The position numbers and the translations under genes were made by a program. A stretch of 64,000 bases of DNA, taken from contig NC_012623.1 in assembly GCF_000022485.1 (NCBI RefSeq), forward strand, positions 434,001-498,000, read 5' to 3'. Positions 1-9,532 of this stretch are shown piece by piece. The number at the start of each line of letters is the position of its first letter. The stretch's first letter is position 1. Under the pieces are notes generated by a model that ran no database searches, had not been told where the DNA came from, and saw only the letters and a program-made list of their open reading frames with translations. The DNA comes from Sulfolobus islandicus Y.N.15.51. GTDB lineage: Archaea > Thermoproteota > Thermoprotei_A > Sulfolobales > Sulfolobaceae.

Positions 1-1893
1 AATTTCAGCATTATCGTAACGCTTGAACGAGGTCTCACCGTAAACTATTAACTCGTCACCCTCCAACGGGATTATTGATCCTTCTCTCAAGTAAATTGGC
101 AACTCATGAGTAGACTTAACAACACTCTTACCGTTTATTATCTCGCCATTCCAGTAATTGTACCACTTACCTCTAGGTAATGTTACTAACCTACTCTCCT
201 CTTTACTTACAATTGGAGCGTAAAGCAAATACTTACCAACCATATACTCGTCTTCTATTCTATACATGTCGTCATCATCTTGGAATTCGTAAAATAGAGG
301 TCTAATTACCGGATGTCCCTTCTCACTAGCCTCTAAAGCTAAGGAATAAATATAGGGTAAGAACTTATACCTCAACTCCACGATTTCCTTTACTTTCTCC
401 TTATAGTAATCTGGCAGGAAAACTGGTTCCGTATCTATACCATCAGTTGCCTTGTGTGACCTATAGAAGGGGAAGAACAAGGCTAAAGCATAATATTTGA
501 CTAATAAATCCATAGAGTTGTCAATTTCCGCGAAGTTCCTGCCTTGAAATCCACCTATATCACAACCTACAAATGGTACACCAGAAATCGATAAGCCGAG
601 AACCAATTGTAGTTGAAGCTTCAAATCATCCCATGAAGGGGTATTATCACCAGTCCAGATGAATGCGTATCTTTGTATTCCGGCATAACCGGCTCTACTC
701 AAGATAAATATTTCATTCCTATGGCTTGTCCTAAACCCCTTAAACGTTGCCATAGCCTCATATAAAGGATAAGCATTTCTAACTTTTTCGTGTTTAACCC
801 TCTTTCCCCTCAAGTAGTGAACTACGTTATCTGGAAAAGTGGTAACAAGTCTATCATCTCTGAACTGTACGGGTAACGAAGATAAAACGTCTCTGATCTC
901 AATAGCCCTAGAGAAGTCAGTTGGTTCATTCATGTCTAGCCAAATACCATCAACTCCTTGTGAAAGCCATTCGGAGATTAACCCAGCCCACCATTCTCTA
1001 GTATCCTCCCTGAAGAAGTCTGGATAGACAGTAGTACCAGGCCACATTTTACCTACGAATAGTTCACCACTTTCAATCTCACAGAATTTTCCCATTCCGG
1101 AAAGAAATGGTGAATAATTCTGATCAACCCTTATTCCGTGGTCAACTATTGTAATTAGCTTAACGTTTCTCTTGTGTAATTCGTCAATTAGCTTTTTAGG
1201 TTCTGGGAACCTATAAGGATGCCATGTAAATAACTTATAAGAGTCCATGTAGTGTATATCTAAGAATACTCCAGCTACTCTAAAACCCTCCTTTTGCATT
1301 ATATCTACTAACTCAACAACCTTACCCTGGGGGTAGTAAGAGTAGCGTGATATCATGTAACCGAAAGCCCACATGGGAGGTAGGAAAGGTTTTCCGGTAA
1401 GCTCCGTGTATTTCTCTAGAACGTCCTCAATTCTTGGCCCTTCAATCACGTAAAACTCTACTGAGTCCTCTGGAATTGTAACAATTACTTTATCGTATTC
1501 CTCAAGTCCCACGTCGAAGATCACTTTAGAAGCTGAGTTGAAGAAGTAACCAGTTGCAACGCCGTCTTTCACTGATATAAATAAGGGTATACTAACGTAA
1601 AGTGGATCTTGATATTTCTTATAAGCCCCAGCGTCAACGTTATACATCACATACCTTTTCCTCTTTCTATCCAACTCAAACGCCTTCTCTCCCAATCCTA
1701 TAATGTGCTCTTTCAAATCCAATGATTTCTCGACAATAACCTTGTTACCTTGTTGAACTATTGTTAAACCCAACTCTGATAAAGATTTATTCGATGATAT
1801 CTTTTGCTCAAGTGGGAATTCTATGGGGGGAAATGGTTCTCCTATAACTACTTTGTAAACGCCTTTGTTCTCGTATATTTTTATTGTCTGCAT
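1..1893 (-). CDS. malA: Alpha-glucosidase MalA, GH31 (3' end beyond window)
   Basis: Intracellular GH31 alpha-glucosidase that releases glucose from maltose and malto-oligosaccharides. The window holds residues 1-631 exactly, beginning [11 protein letters not shown]; the family member from S. solfataricus is about 693 residues, so roughly 60 C-terminal residues lie to the left. The nucleophile Asp320 sits in WLDMNE and the acid/base Asp416 in WTGDNTPSW, both placed by counting from this start. The start codon is preceded by a good ribosome-binding site (GGTGAT, seven bases upstream) and a TATA box. The neighbouring sugar-binding protein and permease genes that could feed it are both broken here. 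I recognise the sequence from the published S. solfataricus enzyme; identification is very secure. Confidence 0.97.
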   Translation of the reverse strand, partial: MQTIKIYENKGVYKVVIGEPFPPIEFPLEQKISSNKSLSELGLTIVQQGNKVIVEKSLDLKEHIIGLGEKAFELDRKRKRYVMYNVDAGAYKKYQDPLYVSIPLFISVKDGVATGYFFNSASKVIFDVGLEEYDKVIVTIPEDSVEFYVIEGPRIEDVLEKYTELTGKPFLPPMWAFGYMISRYSYYPQGKVVELVDIMQKEGFRVAGVFLDIHYMDSYKLFTWHPYRFPEPKKLIDELHKRNVKLITIVDHGIRVDQNYSPFLSGMGKFCEIESGELFVGKMWPGTTVYPDFFREDTREWWAGLISEWLSQGVDGIWLDMNEPTDFSRAIEIRDVLSSLPVQFRDDRLVTTFPDNVVHYLRGKRVKHEKVRNAYPLYEAMATFKGFRTSHRNEIFILSRAGYAGIQRYAFIWTGDNTPSWDDLKLQLQLVLGLSISGVPFVGCDIGGFQGRNFAEIDNSMDLLVKYYALALFFPFYRSHKATDGIDTEPVFLPDYYKEKVKEIVELRYKFLPYIYSLALEASEKGHPVIRPLFYEFQDDDDMYRIEDEYMVGKYLLYAPIVSKEESRLVTLPRGKWYNYWNGEIINGKSVVKSTHELPIYLREGSIIPLEGDELIVYGETSFKRYDNAEI

Positions 1894-1931
1894 CCCTTAT
1901 CACCGTATACAATTCTCTTCAAAATATAAAG
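1894..1931 (-). promoter_or_regulatory. malA promoter and ribosome-binding site
   Basis: Reading on the minus strand, a TATA-like box CTTTATATTTT (1931-1921) lies about 28 bases before the malA ATG, and GGTGATAAGGG (1904-1894) directly precedes the start. This predicts a very short leader. The rest of the roughly 420-base gap between malA and the next gene (to 2313) is AT-rich; I see no gene or repeat in it apart from the TATA box of the esterase near 2274. Confidence 0.6.
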
Positions 1932-2313
1932 CTTTCTTTATCTAGTTTATCTAACAACTAGATTGTTATCCTTTTTTCGGATTATGACAATAACTAACTA
2001 CATAACGTTAAGTTTAAACCAATTAGTATTTATTGGAAAAGCGTTGAATTCGATAATTCCTATGAATACCTACCTTAATATTTGCTATTACTTAAAGATA
2101 AATAATAGATACTAACAATTTTAGTATAAAAACATTATTAGCTCAAACATAATTCTTTTAAAAACTATATAACCCTAGGATTTTACGTAAAATGCTAACC
2201 AATAACATGCATTCGAGACACACTTTTAACTAACTATGCTAATCCTTAATTAAAGAAGGTTTAACAAAATAGATTTATATACTAACCCTATATCATATCA
2301 TAAATGATCTGTC

Positions 2314-2946
2314 TTGCGGTTAAGTAATGGAGACGTTATAGTGTTTGCTGGAGATAGTATAACCGATCGTGAGAAGTCAAACAACGCTCCTTTAGGGTAT
2401 GGGTATGTCAATCTTTTTTATAATCTTATGTTGGCTAAACATCCAGAGACGAAAATTACTGTTATAAATTCTGGTATAAGTGGAAATACTGTAATCGACC
2501 TCATAGATAGATGGGACGATGATGTGCTAAGTTATAAACCTAATTGGATATCGATTTTAATTGGTATAAATGACCTCCATAAGTTTCTAGGTGGCTTAAC
2601 GACATTTAACCCTGAAAACTACTATGAAAACTTGAGACGTCTACTAAAATATACTAGAAAAGTGCTTAACAACGTGAATTTTATTTTAATGACCCCATTT
2701 TATATCAGTAGGAATAAACTTGAGGGTGGATTTAGGGCTAAGGTGCTGGAACTATTACCTCAATATATAGAGAAAGTTAGATTACTATCTAACGAGTTCT
2801 CTGCAACTTATATTGACCTTCACGACACTTTTAAAAAACTAGTTAATATAAGGGAACCTAACGTCTACGCACCAGAACCAGTTCATCCAAATTTCACAGG
2901 GCACATGGTAATTGCCTTAAAGCTGCTTGAGGCATTGGAAATATGA
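2314..2946 (+). CDS. SGNH/GDSL-family hydrolase (esterase)
   Basis: A 210-residue SGNH hydrolase. Block I is VFAGDSIT (residues 10-17, catalytic Ser in GDS), the oxyanion Gly is in GISGN (about residue 51), block III is GIND (about residue 87), and the catalytic His is in VHPNF near residue 191 with the Asp position replaced by a PEP context (EPVHP). No signal peptide, so it should be cytoplasmic; the likely reaction is removal of acyl or acetyl groups from sugars or lipids, which fits its place between malA and fucA, but the substrate cannot be read from sequence. The best start is TTG; an ATG ten bases upstream (2304) is in another frame and stops at once. A TATA box (TTTATATAC, about 2274) lies roughly 30-40 bases upstream. 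Confidence 0.85.
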   Translation: MRLSNGDVIVFAGDSITDREKSNNAPLGYGYVNLFYNLMLAKHPETKITVINSGISGNTVIDLIDRWDDDVLSYKPNWISILIGINDLHKFLGGLTTFNPENYYENLRRLLKYTRKVLNNVNFILMTPFYISRNKLEGGFRAKVLELLPQYIEKVRLLSNEFSATYIDLHDTFKKLVNIREPNVYAPEPVHPNFTGHMVIALKLLEALEI

Positions 2947-3714
2947 TTCATTTATAATACGAATTATATGAGATAAATTATTTTAAATCTCTTCAGTTAT
3001 ATTTGGAAGTTTCATTATAATGAGTTAACTATTAATACTGGCTCTTAAAATAATTTATTAAAAAGATTCTTTGCAATTCCTACACTAGTTTCCTTGTATT
3101 TATATAAATGCAAAAAATAAAATACCTTATATAATAGAGTTTATTATCTTCTTCTTACCACTACATAAGCTACTACTGCTATAATTACAATTATAACAAC
3201 AATTATACCAGCAATAACACCAGTAGATAACCCACTAGATGTTGACACAGTACTAGTTACCGAAGTAGTACTCATAGAGGTTGTAGTAGTGACAGATGTT
3301 GACGCACTCGTTGTAGTAACAGTTGAAGTACTTGTGGAAGTCTGAGTTACTGTTGATGTGGAAGGCTGCAACATAGCTAATAATGATGGTGGTGTTGCAG
3401 TATTGGCCTTGCCGTATATGAATGCAAGTAAATCTTGCCAAGCAGCTTGAGTATAAGCAACCTCTTGTGCGTTAGACATACCAGGAGGTCTAGGAGCAAG
3501 ATTCATTAACATTAATAGATTTCCTCCTATCCAAGGTTCCACATTCCATGTATAGAAGTATTGTGGAGTCGAAAATCCAATATAGTATTGGTCCTCATAT
3601 TCGTATCTTGGATATGCGTCAAAGACCACTGGGATTGCGGGTAAATCCTTTATTAGAATAGCTGCCATTTTATTATATATCTGTTTTAGTAATGTTACAT
3701 TTGTTGTATCTCCA

Positions 3715-4510
3715 GATAGTGTCGTCGTTAAGTTATTTATATTTGTATAACGAGTATTATTTATGGGTAGGAAGCCTGTATTTAGGCAAGACGTTTCTTG
3801 TCCCTCTTGTGGTAGTCATCATGTTGTTAAGTGTGGTAGGCCTTTGGGTAGGCAGAAGTTTTTGTGTAGGGATTGTGGTAAGTACTTCTTGGGTGATGCT
3901 AGTTATCATCATCATTCTAGGAAGTTGAGGGAGGAGGCTTTGAGAATGTATGCTAATGGTATGAGTATGAGGGCTATTTCTAGGGTGCTTAACGTACCTC
4001 TTGGTACTGTTTTCACTTGGATTAAGCGTTATGGTAGGAAAAAGCATGAGAAGTTGGTTGAGTTGTGGGGTAGGGCTAAGGAGCTGGTCAAGGGTAAGGT
4101 TGTTGCTAAGGTTGTTGATGAGATGTGGACTTACTTGTACAAGAATGCTAGGGCTTTTTACAAGTGGGTTTTCACTTGTTACGTGTACACGAAGCTGGGA
4201 GTTTACCTCATTTACTCTGTGGGGGATAGGGATGAGAGTACTTTCCTTGAGGTCAAAAAGTATTTGCCTGACGAGGGTAGATGGGTGAGCGATGATTATA
4301 ACTTGTACTTCTGGTTGAAAGACCACACGGTTGTCTCGCCAGTTAACCCGAACGAGTCCTTTCATTCCTCATTAAGGGATAGGCTAATTAGATTCAAGAG
4401 AGCAACGAAGGCGATAAATAGGAGCATTCGCACCATGATGTACTCCATAGCCCTAGTCTTATGGGAGAGAAGGTTAATCCCAGAATTTGTAGCTTAACGA
4501 CGACACTATC
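3715..4510 (+). mobile_element. ISC796-like insertion sequence (IS1 family)
   Basis: Complete element of 796 bp. The ends are perfect 18-base inverted repeats (GATAGTGTCGTCGTTAAG at 3715-3732 and its complement at 4493-4510). The flanks carry an 8-base target duplication, TATCTCCA, at 3707-3714 and 4511-4518. It contains one transposase gene. Length and family agree with the S. solfataricus element called ISC796. Intact ends, duplication and an undamaged transposase indicate a recent insertion. Confidence 0.93.
3763..4497 (+). CDS. IS1-family transposase
   Basis: A 244-residue DDE transposase. The N-terminus has a zinc ribbon (CPSC near residue 11 and CRDC near residue 35) followed by a helix-turn-helix (MYANGMSMRAISRVLNVP). 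The catalytic acidic residues fall in VDEMWTY, SDDYNLY and NESFHSSLRDR, the last with the basic residues expected after the Glu in IS1 enzymes. It is a single frame, as in archaeal IS1 relatives, with no need for the ribosomal frameshift used by bacterial IS1. It fills nearly the whole element and its stop lies just inside the right terminal repeat. Confidence 0.93.
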   Translation: MGRKPVFRQDVSCPSCGSHHVVKCGRPLGRQKFLCRDCGKYFLGDASYHHHSRKLREEALRMYANGMSMRAISRVLNVPLGTVFTWIKRYGRKKHEKLVELWGRAKELVKGKVVAKVVDEMWTYLYKNARAFYKWVFTCYVYTKLGVYLIYSVGDRDESTFLEVKKYLPDEGRWVSDDYNLYFWLKDHTVVSPVNPNESFHSSLRDRLIRFKRATKAINRSIRTMMYSIALVLWERRLIPEFVA

Positions 4511-5244
4511 TATCTCCAGCCTGTATCCAAAGGTCTATAAATTCCTTAGGAGGGATCCATCTACCAAAATCAGAATATACATATACCCCAATAGTTTCTA
4601 GAGCAGTTACGTTTGGCTGATCAGTACCAGGTATAAGTGGAGGTATGAACGCAGATTCCCACACATAATAAGGACTGTAAGCATTAGTGATCCAGTATAT
4701 TAAATCATACTGACCCCCATCAAGAGCCGGGCCGAACATTTGTGAAGGAGTTTCTGACACAACATTAATCTGTAGTCCTATCTGTGCTAGATCCTCTGCA
4801 ATTAGTTGAGTAGTGGCATAGGTATCAGAGAAACCTTGATAATTTATCATTGTATAAGTTGGTAGTGGTGTACCATTAGGGAAACTTAATTTTCCATTAA
4901 TTATTTTTAGACCGTGCGATTCCAAAATCTGTATAGCTTCAGTGAGATTATACTGATCTACTTGATGGGCTTCCTGTATAATTGTTGAATTTAACCAGAT
5001 TTCTTCCATTGGAGATGGTAAGAAGTCAGCAGGTGTTGGAGGAGCTCCGGTAGGTATCCCATATTGCGAACCTAAAGAAATTTGTGTTCTATTTAAGGCT
5101 AATGACAACGCGTATCTAAACCAGGTCTCGTTCCAAGGCCAATAGTTAAGTGGAGTACTATATGGAATCTTATCACTAATTACTGCAGAATTTTGGGGTG
5201 TATTGCCAACTAACATAAACAATTTAGGAACTATGCTATTCTTT

Positions 5245-5478
5245 ATCTCATCCAACGGAGCTTACCTAAGTAATCAGTGGTGGTGGATATTAGGTGCGAT
5301 AATACCAATTATGGTATTAGGCGCTGGTCTAGGGATATTGAATATAGGAATAGACGAGTTTATTGATCCTAGACTAAAAGAGGTTAAACCTAAGGTAATT
5401 CCGGAAAAGATTGTTATACTTGAGGAACAGGAGATAATAGAAGTACCAATGTTAGGAAATTATAAGAATAGAAAATGA
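5245..5478 (+). pseudogene. C-terminal end of a DppC-class ABC permease
   Basis: Only the last 75 or so residues of a permease survive: a final membrane span (WWWILGAIIPIMVLGAGLGI) followed by GIDEFIDPRLK, the signature that ends DppC/OppC-type permeases, and a short charged tail. The frame is open upstream only as far as the joint with the binding-protein remnant, which lies on the opposite strand. The two genes were therefore probably divergent, and one deletion removed both N-terminal parts with everything between them. Exact joint not resolved; it is within about 5240-5262. Not functional. Confidence 0.7.
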
Positions 5479-6078
5479 TTCTAATGTATTAAGAAGATAT
5501 ATTCAGATTTTTACTATTTTAAAAACTTTTACTAACTTCCTATACATTAAATCAAGTTAGGGATTAGATATATTTAATACTAGCAATTAAGAACATAGAT
5601 AAAAGAAATCACACAAAGATATGTGATACTCATAATTCATTGTACTAAGTAGTATATAATTAAAAGGGAAACTTATCCATATGAAATAACTGAATTTTAA
5701 CTTAAATTAAATTTACCTAGATAAAGAACTCTGTCATATTTAAATTTTACTAGATACTTATATAGGTTAGTACCGCTATTTAAACCCGAAAAATCACATA
5801 AATAAATATTTTAACTTCAGATCCGTAACTATTAACAATAATGTATTTTCACGTGACGATATGCTAATTCTTTTTCATAAGGAAGCGGTATTGTAGACAA
5901 TTTTACAAGCATTATTCAACTTTTATACGAATTCTCTTAACACAATACAATTTGAATACATCCTTTTGAAGTTCCCGTTATAGTATGCACTAGGTATCTG
6001 GGCAAAGAGATTTGAAGCCTATTGAATACTAAGCAATAGTAAATTGTAACCCAATAATATACTACTAAGTAGAGCTAA
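5479..6078. other. 600-base gap without a gene
   Basis: AT-rich sequence with stops in all frames between the permease remnant and the fucosidase. I see no conserved coding stretch, hairpin or repeat. It may be what is left of further transporter genes, but nothing in it supports this directly. Confidence 0.5.
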
Positions 6079-7566
6079 CTATCTATAATCTAGGATAACC
6101 CTTATAACAAGAGGAGCCCTTATAATTTCCTCTATTTTTATCTTTAAACCTTCATCACTTAAACTCCACTCTAACTTACCTTTCCCATCTAATCTGCTTA
6201 CATCTACTATTACAGCTTCTTCTATTAGCTTTAGATTTTTCATAAACGACCTTAACGTAATTTCCTTAGGCTTTCCGAAGAGAATAGCGTAAATATGCCT
6301 TTGTCGCGGATAATAGTCTTTCACAGTGTATCTCACATCTTGATAGCCTAAAGTAATTTTTCTCTCTGTAAAGAATCCCCCTTCATTAATTCCCGAAGGA
6401 CCTTCTCCGTAAACTCTCCACGGTTTTGATCCGAAAATCGCTTCGCCATTTACATTTAGCCAATCCCCAACATCAAGTAGAATTCTCTTAGCCTCTTCTG
6501 GTATCGTACCGTCAGCTTTAGGTCCTATATTCAAGAGAAAAACTCCATTTTTACTAACAACATCACCTAAATGGGATAATATAACACTAGGTAGCTTGTA
6601 TTCAGCATCTTTGATGTAACCCCAGGATTTGTAGTCTATAGAAGTGTCAGCTAACCATGTGGAGGGATATACGTTCTTTATTGTTCCCCTTTCAGCTAAA
6701 TCCGGTATGGCTGTACCTTCCCCAAATGCCCCTTGCTTGTAAATTATTACGGGTTCTATTCCCCATTTATATGACCTATTATAGTAATAGGACGCAAAGG
6801 CCTTCAAATATGGTTGGAAAGAGGGATTGGCAATCCACCAGTCGAAATAGACTAGCCATGGCCTATACTTTTCAACAGCCTCAACAATTCTAAGCAACCA
6901 ATCCATTAGAAACTCATCATTTGGCTGTACATTATCCAGTGAAGGTGGATCTCTAGGATTTAGGGAAGCAGACTGAGCTGGGCCATATAAATCAGGATAT
7001 CTGGGGTCCTTTACATCAGACTCTATTTTCATCCCTTGATCGAAAAACCACCAGTGCTCAGCCCTATGATACGAAATGCCAAATATTAGCCCTTGACCTT
7101 CAACAGCTTCCTTAAGTTCTCTAACAATGTCCCTTTTAGGTCCAATCTTGGTTGCACACCACCTAGTGTAATTTGATTCCCATAGTGCAAATCCATCGTG
7201 ATGTTCTGCAACTAGGACTACGAATTTAGCTCCACTTTTCTTAAAGACCTTAGCCCACTCATATGGATCCCAATTCTCTCCAGTGAACATCGGTATGAAA
7301 TCCTTATATCCGAAATCGGTTACTGGGCCGAATTTTTTTAGGTGATATTGGTGTTCTGGTCTATCTGGCATGTACATGTATCTAGGGTACCATTCATTAC
7401 CAAATGCTGGTACTGAGTATACTCCCCAATGGATAAAAATACCGAATTTAGAGGTGGTAAACCACGATGGGACTATATACTTTTTTAATGAACTCCAAGT
7501 AGGTTTGAAAGGACCATTAGATGGTACTGGAAGTGATTTCAAGATTTTGTAAGAATTTTGTGACAT
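6079..7566 (-). CDS. fucA: Alpha-L-fucosidase, GH29, uninterrupted frame
   Basis: A 495-residue retaining alpha-L-fucosidase. The nucleophile Asp242 (VYFDWW) and Glu58 (FGNEWY) stand at the positions reported for the S. solfataricus enzyme, and the length equals the published full-length protein. In strain P2, from memory, the gene is split and needs a programmed -1 frameshift at an A-AAA-AAT site. Here the same place (residues 76-79, L-K-K-F) reads CTA AAA AAA TTC, with seven A (T run at 7333-7339), and one frame runs through. No signal peptide, so intracellular. Upstream on the minus strand is a half ara-box-like ATGTTAA and a weak Shine-Dalgarno. Expected to free fucose from oligosaccharides. 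Confidence 0.95.
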   Translation of the reverse strand: MSQNSYKILKSLPVPSNGPFKPTWSSLKKYIVPSWFTTSKFGIFIHWGVYSVPAFGNEWYPRYMYMPDRPEHQYHLKKFGPVTDFGYKDFIPMFTGENWDPYEWAKVFKKSGAKFVVLVAEHHDGFALWESNYTRWCATKIGPKRDIVRELKEAVEGQGLIFGISYHRAEHWWFFDQGMKIESDVKDPRYPDLYGPAQSASLNPRDPPSLDNVQPNDEFLMDWLLRIVEAVEKYRPWLVYFDWWIANPSFQPYLKAFASYYYNRSYKWGIEPVIIYKQGAFGEGTAIPDLAERGTIKNVYPSTWLADTSIDYKSWGYIKDAEYKLPSVILSHLGDVVSKNGVFLLNIGPKADGTIPEEAKRILLDVGDWLNVNGEAIFGSKPWRVYGEGPSGINEGGFFTERKITLGYQDVRYTVKDYYPRQRHIYAILFGKPKEITLRSFMKNLKLIEEAVIVDVSRLDGKGKLEWSLSDEGLKIKIEEIIRAPLVIRVILDYR

Positions 7567-7669
7567 TTAACTGACCTACCTATTGATTAAAGGAAGTACA
7601 CTTAAACTTTTCTTAAGTTGATTAACATTTAGTTGATAATGTCTTTCAGGGTAAAGCAGTTTTGGGAAA

Positions 7670-8407
7670 ATGCTTTCATTAACGTATAATTGGAAAGCTT
7701 TTAAACTTTTAAAAAAGTATGAACTTGTGAGCCATAAGTACATTAACGTGATGGTTTCGCATCATGGCTGTTGGTCAGAGCTCACGAGTGTAAATTATAT
7801 TGATACGTTAATTAACATTGAGTAATCTAGTTTTGAGATACTTAAGGCAAGTAGGATTGCTATGATTAGAGGGAGTAAAGAAAATATTAAAGGGCAGATT
7901 AAGAACATTATGACTAAAGATAGGAGTATTATAGACTTTGATATATCAGAGATTGTTAGTGATAATAATAAGTACTCAATCTATTTAATATCAATGTTGC
8001 AAGAGGCTGAGAATACGATGATAAGTAAACTGAGAGCTAAGGGTACTTCTATCATTGGGACTACCATACGAGATGGTAAGGAGATCTACGACGTTATAGT
8101 ACCAAGAGACGTTAAGACTTTAGTTGTAGACGCCATAATGAAGGATGACAGGGTAAAAATTATCAACTTCGTGGAGAAGGACGTTAATGAGGAATTAATA
8201 TTCAAAGTAATAAGTAGGAACTCGTTCGAAATGCTTCTAACTGAAAAGGAGAGAATGCTATTGAGAAAGGCAAGGGAGTTAGGTTATTTTAATGTGCCTA
8301 GAGATAGGAACTCTCAAGAACTAGCTAAACAATTAGGAGTTAGTAAGATGAATATCTCTTTCTCTTTAAGGAAGATACTTAAAAAAATCTCTAACTTGAT
8401 AGATTAA
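7670..8407 (+). pseudogene. HTH_10 transcriptional regulator with in-frame stop
   Basis: The frame starting at ATG 7670 encodes MLSLTYNWKAFKLLKKYE and then the family's N-terminal segment (YINVMVSHHGCWSEL, comparable to YNVVLSHEDW of the intact paralogue at 25643). It hits TAA at 7823-7825 and continues in the same frame to 8407, including the C-terminal bacterio-opsin-activator-type HTH (LLRKARELGYFNVPRD ... ELAKQLGVSKMNISFSLRKIL). The 181-residue frame beginning at 7862 is thus only the downstream part. Probably a pseudogene; an internal restart making a protein without its sensor N-terminus is the alternative. It sits beside fucA and may have controlled it (inference). Confidence 0.75.
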
Positions 8408-8408
8408 C

Positions 8409-9332
8409 TCAATCTGAACTTAAAGTTTTTAGTAAGATTTGGACAAATTTCTCATAATCGATGTCATATACGACTTCGGCGTTAGGTTTATTGTTACCAA
8501 TAATATGTCCAGGGTCTACGTAATCTATTATAGTGACACCTCTAGTCAACCCCTCATTAGTTTCAACATCTACGTGCTCTTTATGAGATTTTTTAATAAT
8601 TTTTGGGTTAATGGCTATAGCTGCTGTAATAACGTCTGGATGTGGATTTCCCCTCATTCTTTGTATCTGCATTGAAAATGTTCTAATGTGAATAAATCTT
8701 AACGTAAAAATTAGAAAGTTTGGTATTAAGGGATTGTATGAAATTTCACATAGGATCAATAGCATTAGCCACTGCAACCTCCCAAGGAACTAATGTTACG
8801 TTGGTGAAACCAGCGTGTAATGCTATCTTTACTGCATCTGGTCTACCCAAAAATTATATTCTGCTATGGGTGTTTCCATAGATTGTGCCACCCATAATGT
8901 ATAGGTGATGTGTAAATTCAGTTAATCTAGGATACTTTAGATATGCTAAGGCTAAATTAGTTAACGGAGAGATAGCTAAAAACTCTAATTCCCCGAAATA
9001 CGTTTCACATAACTCCGTTATAGCATCAACAGCATGCTTAATTTGTGCCTTAAGTCTTATTGGTTTTACAATCTCGTTTTCTACTCCTCCCTTTCCATGA
9101 AAATGTTCTACGGTTTTAAAAGACTTAACTAGTGGTCTTTTTGAACTTGGATATAACTGGAATATCGATATTTAGAAACTCTAAAGCCCATAACATAGTC
9201 TACTTGTTGATCAAAGTTTACATTACCTTCAACAATAGTAATCCCGACAATTTGTATATTGTTTTTAATCAGCATTATCAAACTCATTGTATTATCTTCT
9301 GCAGTGTCACAGTCTATTATGAAGTATCTCAT
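8409..9332 (-). pseudogene. Nucleoside hydrolase (IUNH family) remnant
   Basis: Pieces of one inosine-uridine-type nucleoside hydrolase appear in order but in different frames. The N-terminus (9332-9129) has [14 protein letters not shown], the family's calcium-binding Asp cluster, and GITIVEGNV. The middle (about 9110-8850) reads [10 protein letters not shown] and then a stretch ending [17 protein letters not shown] and IMGGTIYGN, with a stop. The C-terminal part (8777-8409) includes NPHPDVITAAIAINP. At least three frame breaks make it inactive. Together with the permease remnant just upstream it looks like a lost nucleoside uptake and salvage pair. Confidence 0.75.
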
Positions 9333-9334
9333 CT

Positions 9335-9532
9335 ATTTCACTTTTTCCATTAATATAAGTAATATAACAATGCCCCTATGAGCGATCCGATGCTTTAGCC
9401 ATAGCCCAAAATATGAATATTTTTGAAGAATACATATAACCGAAATTCTTGGGTATAGGTCTTACTCCTATTGCCTTAAATCCTTGTACCTTTCATGTAT
9501 ACTTCTTCAGACTTATTTTCTCGCTTACTCAT
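9335..9532 (-). pseudogene. N-terminal scrap of an NCS1 nucleobase/nucleoside permease
   Basis: Reading from ATG at 9532 on the minus strand gives MSKRENKSEEVYMKGT and then, after frame breaks, AIGVRPIPKNFGYM and IFIFWAMAKAS and SIGSLIGALLYY. This resembles the start of NCS1 cytosine/purine/allantoin permeases (xGVxPIPxxxR followed by the first membrane span). The rest of the gene is gone; the fragment abuts the start of the nucleoside hydrolase remnant. Family assignment is by pattern only. Confidence 0.45.

Larger units (their letters stand above)
3144..5255 (-). pseudogene. Peptide-class sugar-binding protein (MalE-like), truncated and split by ISC796
   Basis: Two blocks of one gene flank an insertion sequence. 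The upstream block (5255-4519) is the middle of a DppA/OppA-class substrate-binding protein (for example RYALSLALNR, GLKIINGKLSFPNG). The downstream block (3706-3144) ends with a Ser/Thr-rich linker and a membrane anchor plus RRR, the usual Sulfolobus layout for sugar-binding lipoprotein-like receptors. Removing the element and one 8-base duplication restores one frame across the joint (IQAGD then TTNVTLLKQ). The N-terminal half is missing: upstream of about 5255 the minus-strand frame runs into a stop and the DNA becomes the tail of a permease gene on the other strand. The neighbourhood of malA suggests the maltose/maltodextrin receptor, by inference. Certainly non-functional. Confidence 0.85.

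Noticed and set aside
3757-4365. A 202-codon minus-strand frame within ISC796
   Set aside because: Fully antisense to the IS1 transposase with low-complexity residues; no start signal.
7823-7825. Non-standard decoding of TAA as a sense codon in both the regulator and TatC
   Set aside because: No recoding signal or shared context around the two TAA codons, and all other genes stop normally; separate nonsense mutations are simpler.
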